In this document: one piece after another, positions 1-10,100 of the stretch
Position numbering within the stretch: position 1 is the stretch's first letter
How the letters are laid out: the number at the start of each line of letters is the position of its first letter
DNA from: Bacteroidales bacterium
GTDB lineage: Bacteria > Bacteroidota > Bacteroidia > Bacteroidales > Muribaculaceae
Reading direction: 5' to 3'
Assembly: GCA_014800815.1 (NCBI GenBank)
Contig: JAAVFI010000004.1
Span: 10,719-46,611, forward strand
Length of the DNA: 35,893 nt
The notes under the pieces: generated by a model
Seen by the model: the letters and a program-made list of their open reading frames with translations, nothing else
What the model was told of the DNA's origin: nothing
The model's database searches: none
Program-made: the position numbers and the translations under genes

Positions 1-917
1 TCGGAGTAGAGTCGGTGATTGGCGTTAATAAAGCCGGGATCTACCCACTGTGCCGTGGGTGCGGAAGCCCAGGGTGTTTCGAGATTGCCAATGGCGTAAA
101 CCATTACATCTTCGTACTTACTGCTGTTGTAGTCCTCGTCGGAGGTGTAGAGGATTCGGTTTTCACCCTCTCCGTAGAGAGCTATATCCTGCACGGAGCC
201 GTGCACCTTGACACCGTCGACGGTGAGAAGGCCGGCACTGTTTTTAGTTCCTGCTGCGAATACGTCGGACCAATCACCGGCGAGATTTTCGGGCGAAGTC
301 CAGAAAACGCCTGCGTTAGCGTCGTCGGCCCATCCGCATATAAAGATGTCACCATTGTCACTGACAGCGATATTGTTGGGTGTCGAAGTTGAAGAACCCC
401 AGCTTATACCGCCCGTGTATGCGTTTTGATTTATAGGCTCAAGAGCCGCATTAAAGGCATATACACCTGTCTGAATACGGGCACCTGCCTGAGCGTGGCT
501 TGAAGGAGTAACGGTGTAGACAGTACCGAAAGCGGGGCTCTGCTGATGATTGTCTACGGCAATACCGCGAGCCGACGATGTCTGGAGATTGGTGTCGGTA
601 CCGTCGGTAAGGGGTGTTACTGCGGTGACGGGAGCAGCCGATACAGTCAGAGACCAGTTGTACGCAGAGCTTTCGGTGATAGCAATGTCAGGCAAATCTA
701 CGATGTTTAGGCCTTTTGACCCACTACCGAGGTCTGTAGTATTTACTACTTTTCCGTCTTTATAGATATTGATGACTACCTTGTCGGCATTATCGTTAAG
801 GATGAAATGAATTTTTCCATCTTCAACCTTCAGTCCGGAGGCATATACATTGGCACCGGCCATGGCGGGCAGTGCTCCGACCATTAACAATGCTGCAGGA
901 AGTAAAAATTTCTTCAT
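1..917 (-). CDS. Secreted beta-propeller-like protein, 3' end outside the window
   Basis: The ATG is at 917-915 and the frame stays open to the window edge, so about 305 residues of the N-terminal part are visible. Residues 1-20 form a signal peptide (MKKFLLPAALLMVG, then a small-residue cleavage region). The mature part resembles the C-terminal half of the amidase gene encoded just upstream. It has a short beta-sandwich segment (IYKDGKVVNTTDLG against LIKDGKTVKSIDFG) followed by propeller-like repeats containing SARGIAVDN, which matches NARGMAIDN. It lacks the amidase domain. The terminator at 963-1000 separates it from the SusC/D operon, so it may be transcribed separately or by read-through. 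I infer an exported binding or structural protein. A T9SS tail cannot be checked because the C-terminus is missing. Confidence 0.85.
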   Translation of the reverse strand, partial: MKKFLLPAALLMVGALPAMAGANVYASGLKVEDGKIHFILNDNADKVVINIYKDGKVVNTTDLGSGSKGLNIVDLPDIAITESSAYNWSLTVSAAPVTAVTPLTDGTDTNLQTSSARGIAVDNHQQSPAFGTVYTVTPSSHAQAGARIQTGVYAFNAALEPINQNAYTGGISWGSSTSTPNNIAVSDNGDIFICGWADDANAGVFWTSPENLAGDWSDVFAAGTKNSAGLLTVDGVKVHGSVQDIALYGEGENRILYTSDEDYNSSKYEDVMVYAIGNLETPWASAPTAQWVDPGFINANHRLYS

Positions 918-962
918 GGTTAGAAAAAAAGATTTATGTATGATTGAATGTTGAGAGTAATG

Positions 963-1000
963 AAAAGCAGCGGAGGGCCGGAGGTCGGTCCTCCGCTGCT
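963..1000 (-). terminator. Terminator hairpin after the amidase gene
   Basis: Positions 966-980 pair with 986-1000 as a 15-bp stem with one G-U pair and a 5-base loop (981-985). On the minus strand a run of four T follows (963-966). It starts about 20 bases after the amidase stop codon and probably ends the sigma-controlled operon. The short T-run means termination may be partial. Confidence 0.7.
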
Positions 1001-1020
1001 TTCAAAAGTTTTATAGATAA

Positions 1021-3684
1021 TTACTTAACTACTTTGATAGTCTGCTTGCCTGCGCGTGCGATGTAGACACCTGCAGCGAGCTTGGTACCGTCGATAGTGT
1101 AGCCTTCGGCAACCTTCACGCCGGAAGCGGTGAAGAGTTCGATAAGCTCACCCTGAGCAGAGAATGTAGTGCCGTCGAAGAAAATCTTGTGGTCGGCAAC
1201 TTCGCTTGCGAATACGCCTGCAGCAACCTTGACGGGCTGGAGAGATGTGGTAGTGTACTCGTTGTTCTCTTTGGGAAGAGCCCATGCTGATACACCTCCA
1301 CCCTCGGCGTTGTAGACAACGTAGAGGTTGTCGGCAGCGTCGAATGCAGCTGCGAAGGGACGAGAGCCGTAGGTAGAACCCATAGCATATTTGAGCTTGA
1401 GGGTGGGCTTGCCGTCGGCATCGTATGTAGCTTCGGCTACGCGGATGTCGGTCTTGCCGGCAATTGCTACGAGCGAACCGTCACGGTTAACAGCAATTGC
1501 GCCACCGATAGGACCTGAGGTCTTGAAGATAGTGCCGTCGCCGCAGTAGTAGTCCCATTCGCCCTTGGCGTTGAGGTGGAGAGCGCAGGGATACTGGTCG
1601 GAGTTGGTGTCGCGATACTGACATACCCAGATACCGCCGTGACCGTCAGAAGCCATAGACTGGCTCATGTTGGCGAGGTGAGCGCCGAAGTTACCGTAGG
1701 TCTGATCGGGGCCTTTGGTATAGTTCTCACGGGCAGAACCGATTTCGTAGCGGAGGAGATAGCCTTCGGTCTTGGAAGTGCCAACAGCATTTGCGGTGAA
1801 GTCTTCGTCGAGAGTCCAGAGGGTGGTGTTGTCGCCTGTACCTGTCACGATAAGGTCGGTGCAAGAACCGTGGATGAATTCGCCGCCGTTCTTATAGATA
1901 CCGTCAGCACCGGTATATTCACCGCCGAAGAGGGGGTGGCAAGAGGTTGCGGGGTTGGCAGGATCCATTACGTGAACGCCTGCAAGGTCATGGTCGTTCC
2001 AGTCGCCGATAAACAGGGTACCGTCTTCAGCAACAGTGAGGTGGTAGGGCGATGAGTTGCCCGACCAAGCCACACCACCGGTGTGAGCCTTTGTGCCCTG
2101 ACCTGTGGGGTCGCCGAACGCGGGGTCGAGGATGTAAATACCTGTGCCTGTGCGAGCGCCTTTATAACCGTTTGCTGCTACAGAGGAAACGTAGATGCGG
2201 CCGAAGTAGGGGCTCTCGGGGTTGTTGTCGATAGCCATACCGCGGGCGTTAGCGATGTCGAGAGCGGGATCGCCGTTCTGAGAGATCTGCTTGGGCTCTT
2301 CGTCGAGGAAAGCTTCTGCACGAGCAGTTACAGACCAGTCGTAGTCGCCTTCGGCAACTTCATCGCCGGGGAGAGTGAGGGTGACATGACCCATAGCCTG
2401 AGGACCGAAGTCGATAGACTTCACGGTCTTGCCGTCCTTGATGAGGTTGATAGTCACCGAAGTAGCGTCGGCATTGAGGAGGAAGCTCACCTGGTTGCCG
2501 TCGAACGACTTGAGCTCGGAAGCGAAGATTGCGGGCTGAGCGAAGTCGCTTGAGGGGTCGTAGGTGGGGTCGTTGAGCAGGGCAATAGCACCGCGGCACT
2601 TTGCAGCCTCGCATACAACGTCTTCTTCGTAGGGATCGTAGCCTTCAGCATCTACCTTGAGGTGGTAGGTACCGGGGGTGAGGCCGGGGAAATAGTAGAA
2701 GCCGTTGTAGTAGTTGTCGGTCTCGTAAGTGAGGTTCACGCCGTTGCCGGTGAGGGTAACGGTAGCACCGTTTACGGGCTTGTACTGGTCGTGATCGCCG
2801 GCTGTAGCGCCAAGGAAGAGGGGGTCGCGGAATATGCGCTTGCCGTCTTTCACGGCACCGCATACGATACCTACTTTGGGCTGCTCAGCGCCGAGCGACT
2901 CACATGTAGCTGTGAAGAGCTGGAATGCAACCATCTTGCTGTAGTCTTCGCTGAGCATACGGTGGGTTTCGGGCTTGTAGTCGTGGAAAGCGGTCTCTGC
3001 GAGGTAGCCGGGAATCCAGAGGTTACGGAACACGCCTAAGTGGTAACCGTCGCCCCAGCCTGAGTAGAAAGCAGAGTCGGCTACAGCGTAGGGGCTGTTG
3101 GGGCTCTTGAGCGACTGCCAGCAGGTGACGGGATTGTCGTGGAGATGCTTCCATGCTGTCACAGCCATTTCCTTTGACTCGGGGAGGTCGGGGTCGTTGA
3201 TGTTGAAGGGCTGGCCGGGACGTGGGTCGGCACCACGGAAGAGGGTAAGGAGGTAGTTGGCACCGTTGCCGTTGGAGTGGATAGAGATGAACATATCCGC
3301 TCCCGTAGATGTGGCTTCCTTACCGATTTCGGTGAGGATGCGGTCGTCTTCGATGCGGTTCTGAGTACGTGACATGATTACTTCTGCGCCTGCCTCTTCG
3401 AGAAGACGCTGAAGCTCTAACGCACGCCAGAGGTTGTGCTTCGACTCCCAGCAACCCTCCTCACACACGGTGGGGAAGGGAATTGAGGGATTCCAACGGT
3501 CGGTAGATACCGAACCGTCGGGGCGATAGCCGTTGCCGAACTCGCCGGCGATGCGAGTGCCGGTAGTTGCCTCGAAACCACCGTGACCGGGGTTGAGATA
3601 TACTTTCTTGCCGGAGAGGTCCTGCGCTGATGCCGAAGCGAAAAGCGAGGCTGCCGAAAGAACTGCAATTACAAGTTTTTTCAT
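1021..3684 (-). CDS. Secreted N-acetylmuramoyl-L-alanine amidase (Amidase_3) with propeller-like half and T9SS-like tail
   Basis: Hydrolyses the MurNAc-L-Ala bond of peptidoglycan if the family assignment holds. Order in 887 residues: signal peptide (1-20); Amidase_3 domain (about 26-260) with zinc ligands H34 (in NPGHGG), E80 and H136 (in SIHSNG) and catalytic E230; a carboxypeptidase-regulatory-like beta-sandwich (about 275-365); a short sandwich plus propeller-like repeats (about 390-800); and a C-terminal segment ending KLAAGVYIARAGKQTIKVVK that resembles the type A T9SS sorting domain. All four catalytic positions are kept, so an active enzyme is expected. It is the last gene of the SusC-SusD-lipoprotein operon, 24 bases after the preceding stop. 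Export outside the cell fits digestion of foreign or released peptidoglycan and not remodelling of its own wall. The C-terminal half is paralogous to the next gene downstream (1-917). Confidence 0.92.
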   Translation of the reverse strand: MKKLVIAVLSAASLFASASAQDLSGKKVYLNPGHGGFEATTGTRIAGEFGNGYRPDGSVSTDRWNPSIPFPTVCEEGCWESKHNLWRALELQRLLEEAGAEVIMSRTQNRIEDDRILTEIGKEATSTGADMFISIHSNGNGANYLLTLFRGADPRPGQPFNINDPDLPESKEMAVTAWKHLHDNPVTCWQSLKSPNSPYAVADSAFYSGWGDGYHLGVFRNLWIPGYLAETAFHDYKPETHRMLSEDYSKMVAFQLFTATCESLGAEQPKVGIVCGAVKDGKRIFRDPLFLGATAGDHDQYKPVNGATVTLTGNGVNLTYETDNYYNGFYYFPGLTPGTYHLKVDAEGYDPYEEDVVCEAAKCRGAIALLNDPTYDPSSDFAQPAIFASELKSFDGNQVSFLLNADATSVTINLIKDGKTVKSIDFGPQAMGHVTLTLPGDEVAEGDYDWSVTARAEAFLDEEPKQISQNGDPALDIANARGMAIDNNPESPYFGRIYVSSVAANGYKGARTGTGIYILDPAFGDPTGQGTKAHTGGVAWSGNSSPYHLTVAEDGTLFIGDWNDHDLAGVHVMDPANPATSCHPLFGGEYTGADGIYKNGGEFIHGSCTDLIVTGTGDNTTLWTLDEDFTANAVGTSKTEGYLLRYEIGSARENYTKGPDQTYGNFGAHLANMSQSMASDGHGGIWVCQYRDTNSDQYPCALHLNAKGEWDYYCGDGTIFKTSGPIGGAIAVNRDGSLVAIAGKTDIRVAEATYDADGKPTLKLKYAMGSTYGSRPFAAAFDAADNLYVVYNAEGGGVSAWALPKENNEYTTTSLQPVKVAAGVFASEVADHKIFFDGTTFSAQGELIELFTASGVKVAEGYTIDGTKLAAGVYIARAGKQTIKVVK

Positions 3685-3708
3685 TGTGATATGTATGGTA
3701 TTGATTTA

Positions 3709-5370
3709 TTATTTGTTCTTGTCAACTTCCACGAGGATGAAACCTGAGCGGGGAGCGGCCGCCATGAGACGGAGCTTGCCGTCGGGACCGATAGCGGCAC
3801 CGGTGTTGGCCGACCAAGCCGAGCAGTTGCCGCCGCTGAGGCTGTAGCTCCAGAGCACGTCGTGGTTGCCCTCGCTGAAGTCGGAGAATGCCATAGTGGT
3901 GTTCATGCCGGAAGAGAGGTCGTAGACACGGAGAGTCTGGTTGCCGGAGTAGCTCCATGAGTGGCTGCTGGTGGTGAGCATGTAGCGCTCGCCGTTGAAG
4001 TTGATTACGCGGGCGTCGTTTTCGGCAGTGACGGGGAACTCACAGCCTTCCTTGGGGTCGATGCGGTTGAGGAGGTTGAGGTCGATATCGACGAGGAGGA
4101 TAGTACGCTGATAGGTAGAAGTGAGGGTGTAGATACCTTCTTCGCCGACAACGGGGTTGATGCTGCCGTAGTAAGCCACGCTGTAGGGCGGGATTACCTT
4201 TTCGGGTTCCTGAGCCACGGTGGTGAAGTTTTCCACCTTGAAGCGGAGAGCTTCGTCGCCTGCCACGTGAGCGAAGAACCAGAGGTAGCCGTTACCGTTT
4301 TCGTCGAGTGTCACGCTCATGTTGTCGCCCCAGCGGCCTTTGACGTTGGTGTCGTCGGTCATGTTCACGAGGGTTTCGCATGTAGCGTTGGCATCGGCCC
4401 AGTGGTAAATTTTCAGAGGCTGGGTAGCACCGAGGGCTGTGGTAAGGTTACATGCATAGAAGTGACCGTGAGCAATGCCGCCGGCGCTGACAGTGAATGT
4501 ACCGCCTTCGATACCGGTGGTGTCGAGCTTGCGTGCTACGGGCGAACCGCTTGCTACGTCGTCCCACTTGATAATCGAGGGGTTTGTACCGCCTTCGCGT
4601 GAGAGGAAGAAGAAGTTTTCGCCGTCGAACTGAGCCCAGCGGGTGTTCTCAGCCTCGAAGTCGGCCCAGATCTTGGTCGTAGCAGAGTTGTCGAATACGA
4701 GAGCATCGGCAAAGTCGGCGCCGTAGGTGGGAACACCGGCGAATGAGATGTCGTATTCGGCAGTTTTGCCGAGGAAGTCGAGCTCTATTTTGCCGGGGTT
4801 GGCAGCATAGAGCTTGCCGTCGGTGCTCTCGGTGAAAGAGTACTTCGTACGGCGGGGAAGGAGGCTCACTGTAGTGATGCTTGCAGAGGCCGAATTTTCG
4901 CAGTTGAGGTACACTGTGCGTGTAACGTCGCTCACGAAGCCCGTGCAGGTATTACCGGCATCGTCGATACACTGGATTGTGCGCACGATAGGTGTTGCCA
5001 CAGGGTCGAGGATATCGAATGATGCGTGATATACGGTAGAGTTCTGATTGTTTACCACGGTGATATCGGCAGCGCCGGTGCTCACGTCGTAGCTCTCTTT
5101 GTCGAGAGAAGCACCGAGCGAGAGCTTGGTGGCGAAGCGTACGGCCTCGATATCTGTCTCGGCAGGGATAGTGAACTCAATAGTCTTGGAGTCCTCGTCG
5201 AGGATACCGTTGATAGTCTCGGCACCGGTAAAACCACCGTTGCTCACTGCGATAGTGAAGATGTAGGTCTCGCCCGACGGATTGTCGTACTTGGTGTCGT
5301 CGCTGCAGGAAGTGAGGCCTGCAAGAAGCGCTGTGCACCCGAGAAGTACTGATTTATGGTGTAGTTTCAT
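3709..5370 (-). CDS. SusD-adjacent surface lipoprotein, DUF5018/DUF4623-like
   Basis: A 553-residue lipoprotein. The lipobox LTSC places the acylated cysteine at C22, and the residues after it (SDDT) fit the Bacteroidetes signal for export of lipoproteins to the outer face. The N-terminal part (about 30-125) reads as a beta-sandwich; the rest has propeller-like strands with no catalytic motif I recognise. It lies between susD and the amidase gene with gaps of about 24 bases on both sides, so it belongs to the same transcript. Proteins in this position in polysaccharide-utilisation-like loci are usually surface ligand-binding proteins (SusE/F or SGBP role). The link to DUF5018/DUF4623 is from memory of such proteins and is tentative; the lipoprotein and operon calls are firm. 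Confidence 0.75.
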   Translation of the reverse strand: MKLHHKSVLLGCTALLAGLTSCSDDTKYDNPSGETYIFTIAVSNGGFTGAETINGILDEDSKTIEFTIPAETDIEAVRFATKLSLGASLDKESYDVSTGAADITVVNNQNSTVYHASFDILDPVATPIVRTIQCIDDAGNTCTGFVSDVTRTVYLNCENSASASITTVSLLPRRTKYSFTESTDGKLYAANPGKIELDFLGKTAEYDISFAGVPTYGADFADALVFDNSATTKIWADFEAENTRWAQFDGENFFFLSREGGTNPSIIKWDDVASGSPVARKLDTTGIEGGTFTVSAGGIAHGHFYACNLTTALGATQPLKIYHWADANATCETLVNMTDDTNVKGRWGDNMSVTLDENGNGYLWFFAHVAGDEALRFKVENFTTVAQEPEKVIPPYSVAYYGSINPVVGEEGIYTLTSTYQRTILLVDIDLNLLNRIDPKEGCEFPVTAENDARVINFNGERYMLTTSSHSWSYSGNQTLRVYDLSSGMNTTMAFSDFSEGNHDVLWSYSLSGGNCSAWSANTGAAIGPDGKLRLMAAAPRSGFILVEVDKNK

Positions 5371-5394
5371 TGTATTGGTCTTTTTGATTGGTTA

Positions 5395-7104
5395 TCACTT
5401 CCACTCGGGATTCTGCTCGAGAACGTAGCCGTTCTGCTTGAAGAGCTGGATCTGGTCGGTAGGAATGGGACGGATGTAGTCGCGTGCCTGAGGAGCGGGA
5501 CGACGATTGGCAACGGGAGTCACCACGAGGTAGCCCTCGGTTTCGCCTGCGGGAAGCACAGCCTTGGTAAGGTCGGCCTTGGGGAAGTCTTCAAGTTTGA
5601 TCCAGGCACCTACTTCGATAGCAGGATTGTATTCGCTCCAGCAGTAGATGAGCTTCTTCCAGCGCTTGAGGTCGTCGAGACGCGAACCCTCGAATGCGAG
5701 TTCGACACGACGCTCGCGGCGTATTTCCCAGAGGATAGCGGGAACGTCGCTGTCGCGGTTGGGGTCGTCGTAAACGGCACCGTCGACTGCGGGCTGGCCG
5801 CCGATAATCTGGAGCGCGGGCATATCTACGCCCTTACGTGCGCGGAGTACGTTGATAGACTTGTCGAGGTCGGCCTGAGAGAGTGTTCCGAGTTCATAGC
5901 AGATTTCTGCGTATGACACGAGGATTTCGCCCAGACGGTACTGCGGGCAGTCGGTCACGTTCTTTGCGTTGGCAGTATAGAGGGGGTCGGTTGTGCCTTC
6001 GAGCTCGCGGTCCATGTATTTGCACATAGAGAAGCCTGAGCGTGAGTAAGCGGCACCTTCTACGTCTTCACCGGCGATATAGTATTTGTCGGGGCGGATA
6101 ATCATAGAGAGGCGGGGGTCACGGTCGGTGAAGTATTCTTCGGCTGTCTCGGGGCAGTAGAAGAGGTCTTTCTCGTACACGGGATGTCCGTCGGAGGCGA
6201 GGAACGAATCGGCGAAATCGCGGTTGGGACCTGCCTGGGGCTGGAGGTAGTTGTAGTTGAGTACGCTATGACCGTTCTTGGTGTCGATGTAGCGCTTGTA
6301 GAGGATTACCTCGGGGTTGCCGGCGAGGTCGTCGGAAACGAAGAGGCTTGTGTAGTCGGGAGCGAGAGAGTACACGTTGGAGTTCATCACGGTGAGACAA
6401 GCGTCCTTGGCGAGTTCGAGGCACTTGCGTGCGAGCTCGGCGTCGCGGCCGTGATATTTCTGGAATGTACCTTCGCGGAGCATAGCGCGGCAAATCATCG
6501 CAGCTGCCACATATTTATTTACGAGGAGCTCGCCGTCGTTCTCACGGATGTTTTCGAGAGCGTAGCGGAGGTCGGCGAGGACGTTGGGCATCACCACTTT
6601 CTCGCGGCTGTCGCGGGGCTTGTAGAGCGAGTCGGTCTCGGTGCTGTTGATACGAGTGGTGTACCACTGTGTATCACCGTAGTTGAACGAGAGATTGGCG
6701 TACTCGATACCGCGGAAGAGGCGGCCGATGCCTACCCAGTGAGCACGCGAAGCTTCGTCGAGCGAAGTCACGCGGTCGACACCCGAGAGGTAGTAGTTGG
6801 CGCGGAGCACGTTGGCGTAGGTGTACGAGCCGTCGGTACCGCTTACTACGAGGTATGGCCAGTTGGTCTGGGTTACGTCGGAGAAGTTGTCGGTAAGTTT
6901 TTCGTTATAGCCGTAGTTGCCGGAGTAACCCGAGAAATAGAGAGGGTAGAAACCGTTGGCGTAGATGCGGATGTGGTCTTCGGTCTTCCAGTACTCAGAG
7001 TCTTCGATCTCGTCGACGGGAGCGACATCGAGGAAGTCGTTGCACGAAGTCAGTCCGAAGCCGAAGAGCAAGAGCGCTGCCGGAAGTATTTTATGGATAC
7101 TCAT
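5395..7104 (-). CDS. SusD/RagB-family nutrient-binding outer membrane lipoprotein
   Basis: A 569-residue surface lipoprotein that forms the lid over the SusC transporter and binds the ligand. The signal peptide ends at LTSC (C21), followed by NDFLDVAPVDEI, a typical SusD start. The C-terminal part carries hallmark SusD text: ILWEIRRERRVELAFEGSRL and DLKRWKK, and it ends with RPIPTDQIQLFKQNGY. The length is normal for the family. It begins 21 bases after the susC stop and is co-transcribed with it. The ligand cannot be read from the sequence; the downstream amidase suggests peptidoglycan-derived material, which is inference. Confidence 0.96.
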   Translation of the reverse strand: MSIHKILPAALLLFGFGLTSCNDFLDVAPVDEIEDSEYWKTEDHIRIYANGFYPLYFSGYSGNYGYNEKLTDNFSDVTQTNWPYLVVSGTDGSYTYANVLRANYYLSGVDRVTSLDEASRAHWVGIGRLFRGIEYANLSFNYGDTQWYTTRINSTETDSLYKPRDSREKVVMPNVLADLRYALENIRENDGELLVNKYVAAAMICRAMLREGTFQKYHGRDAELARKCLELAKDACLTVMNSNVYSLAPDYTSLFVSDDLAGNPEVILYKRYIDTKNGHSVLNYNYLQPQAGPNRDFADSFLASDGHPVYEKDLFYCPETAEEYFTDRDPRLSMIIRPDKYYIAGEDVEGAAYSRSGFSMCKYMDRELEGTTDPLYTANAKNVTDCPQYRLGEILVSYAEICYELGTLSQADLDKSINVLRARKGVDMPALQIIGGQPAVDGAVYDDPNRDSDVPAILWEIRRERRVELAFEGSRLDDLKRWKKLIYCWSEYNPAIEVGAWIKLEDFPKADLTKAVLPAGETEGYLVVTPVANRRPAPQARDYIRPIPTDQIQLFKQNGYVLEQNPEWK

Positions 7105-7125
7105 ATCGTGTTTGATGATTGAGGG

Positions 7126-10100
7126 TTAGAAAGTGATTTGGAGACCGAAAGAGTATTCCTTAGAGAAAGGATAGCTTCGGCCGATATAGCCGCCGTCGCC
7201 GGTTGCTACTGTAGTCTCGGGGTCGATGGGCACACCGTTGAGATGATCCCATGTAGCGAGGTTCTCGAGAGATACGTAGAGGCGGACACGCTGCATGTAA
7301 AGTTTGCGAACAACGTTCTGGGGCAGAGAGTAGCCTACGGTCACGTTCTTCAGACGGCAGTATGCCATGTTGAGGAGGTAGCGGCTCTGCTTCTTGAAGT
7401 TGGGGTTGGCGCTCTGGTAGTTGAGGGCCCAGGGACGGGGATAGAAAGCGTCGAGGTTTTCGGGAGTCCAGTAGTCCATGTGGTGCTGGTAGTAAGCCTC
7501 ACCGAAGTGCCAGCCGGGAATTACGAGCTGACCTGTACCCCAGAGGTCGCGTTTGCCAACGCCCTGGAAGAAGATACCGGCGTCGAATCCTTTATATGTA
7601 AGGTCGAGACGGGCACCGTACTGGTAGCGGGGAGTAGAGTTACCGATTACCTTCATGTCGCCGTGGTTGTCGAGGGTGGGCACGCCGTTGGTCTTGCCGT
7701 CGTCGATTTCACCGTCGCCGTTGAGGTCGACATATTTCACGTCGCCTACACCGAACTTGAATGACTGGCCGTACTGGTCTTCGAGGTATTTCTGAGAAGC
7801 TACGCCTTCGGCGAGGCCGGTGATATTGCCGGCTGCATCGTAGGTGAAGTCGTCGGCAACGAAGAGACGGTCGGTCTCATAGCCCCAGATTTCGCCGTAT
7901 GTCTTGCCGTTGTACACATAGTCGCAGCGGCGCTCGGTAGGATTGACGTTGCTGTAGGTACCCTTGGCATCGCTGAGGTTGGCCGAAACGTTCACGCCGA
8001 GGCCAAAAGCGAAGTTGTGGTGGAAGTCAAGCGAGAGTTCCCAGCCCTTGGTGTTGATGTAGCCGTAGTTGGTCATAGGAGCGGCCTGACCGAAAGTAGA
8101 GGGCATGGAGGCACCGGTGTTGATAAGGTCGGTGGTCTTGCGGTTGAACCAGTCGAAGCTCAAGCCGAGGCGGTTGTTGAAGAAGCGGAGGTCGACACCC
8201 ACGTCGGTGGTAGTAACCTTTTCCCATGTGAAGCCGTTTGCAAGAGCTTTGGGAAGGCTGAGGGTGTAGAGACCGTTTTCATCCATAATCCATGCAGTCT
8301 CGCTCATCGACATGATAGCGCGGAAGAGGTTGTTGGAGATACGGTCGGAACCGATCTGACCCCACGAAGCGCGGATTTTGAAGAAATTCCATGTGGGGCT
8401 GAGCGACTCCATGAATTTTTCGTTGCTTACAATCCAGCCTGCGGAGAACGAGGGAAGTGCTGCCCAACGCTGGTCGCTCGGGAATTTCGAAGAACCGTCG
8501 TAGCGGAAGTTTGCCTCGAGGAGGTAGCGGCTCTGGTAGTCGTAGTTTACACGGGCGAAGAAACCTGCGAGGGTATTCTTGTTATTGTAGCTGTCGGCAT
8601 ACATTTCGCCTGTAGCGAGCGAGATTTCGGGTTTGTCGTTGATGAGGAGGTCGAGCTTGCGTGCTACGTTGCCGTAGGTGTGGTTGCTCTCGATGTTGGT
8701 ACCGACGAAAGCGCCGATATTACCATACTTTTCGCTCTCCCATTTGTAGCGGAGAAGGGCGTTGATCACGTGGTAGTCGCCGAAGTCGGTAGACTTGACC
8801 GAGCGGCTTGCCGATGCTGCTGTCCAGGTCTGCTCCTTGAAGTCGTTGAGGTTCCAGAAGTCCATACCTGTCACCTGACCGCCGTTGGTCTGGGTGTAGC
8901 GGCCAACGTGAGTGAAGTTGTAGTCGGCTTCGAGGGTAAGGCCTTTGTAGAGGTCGAGGGTGAAGCCGAGGGCGAGGCGCATCCAGTTGTTGTTGATTTT
9001 GTTGCGGTTTGCCTGATCACGCTCTGTGACAGAGCTGCGGATAGGCTTGCCGTCGACAGTACCGTAAGGATAGGTTGCGGGCCAACGGTAGAGGTAGTAG
9101 AATTCGTCGTAAGAAGAGTTGAATTCGTAGGGGTTCTCTGTGTCGGTGCGGGTGTAGAGAAGCTTGGTGTGGAACTCAAACCAGTCTTTGAGCTGGCTGC
9201 GTGTACCGAAGTTCACGTTGTAGCGCTGCTGCTTGTCGTTGTTCACCTTGATCATACCGCTATTGCCGGTGTAGCCGAGGCTTACATTATAAGATGTAGC
9301 GCCCGAGGTGCCGTTGATAGCGAAGTTGTGGTTCTGCATGAACGATGTCTTTTTCATCATCGTGTCATAGGGGTCCCATGAGCGGTAGAACTGGAGGTTG
9401 CCGTTAAGTTTTTCGTAGTCACGGCCATACACGAGTTCGGGCGAAAGATTGTAGTCGCCGTATACGCGCTCCCACTCTTTCATGCGCTCGATAGTGTTCC
9501 AGTCCCAGTACATGCCTATATCGTTCGTTACCGACGAGGTGCCCTTTGAACGCTCAACACCGAGGAGGGCGAGAGTGGCACCTTCAGAACCTACAGCGAG
9601 TTCGGGCTTTACCGTGGGGCTCTTCCATGCGAAGTTATCGGAGTAGCTTACGGTAAACTTCTCGCCTGCTTTGGCTTTCTTGGTGGTGATAAGGATTACA
9701 CCGAAGGCACCACGCACACCGTAGATAGAAGCCGAAGCCGCATCCTTGAGCACGGAGATGCTCTCGATATCGTCGGGGTTGATGAGGCTGAGGTCGTTGA
9801 TTTCCACCTGGTCTACAAGGATAAGAGGCTCGGTAGAACCGTTGATAGAGCCGAGTGCGTTACGGATTTTCATCGACGACTTGTTGCCGGGTTTGCCGTT
9901 GGCGTTGGATACGGTAAGACCGGGGACCGAACCCTGGAGGGCGCTTGTAACGTCGGTCACGGGACGGCTGTCGAGAGTCTTGCCTACGTCTACGGTAGAA
10001 ACGGCACCGGTAAGGTTGACGCGCTTCTGAGTGCCGTAACCTACGGCTACAACTTCGTTGAGCACGTTGGCGTCGGACTGGAGGTGTATCACGAGGTCTT

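Noticed and set aside
8017-9381. Long open frame on the plus strand inside susC
   Set aside because: It is the antisense mirror of a strongly coding region. The translation is low-complexity Val/Glu/Ala-rich with no domain, while the minus strand encodes a clear SusC barrel.
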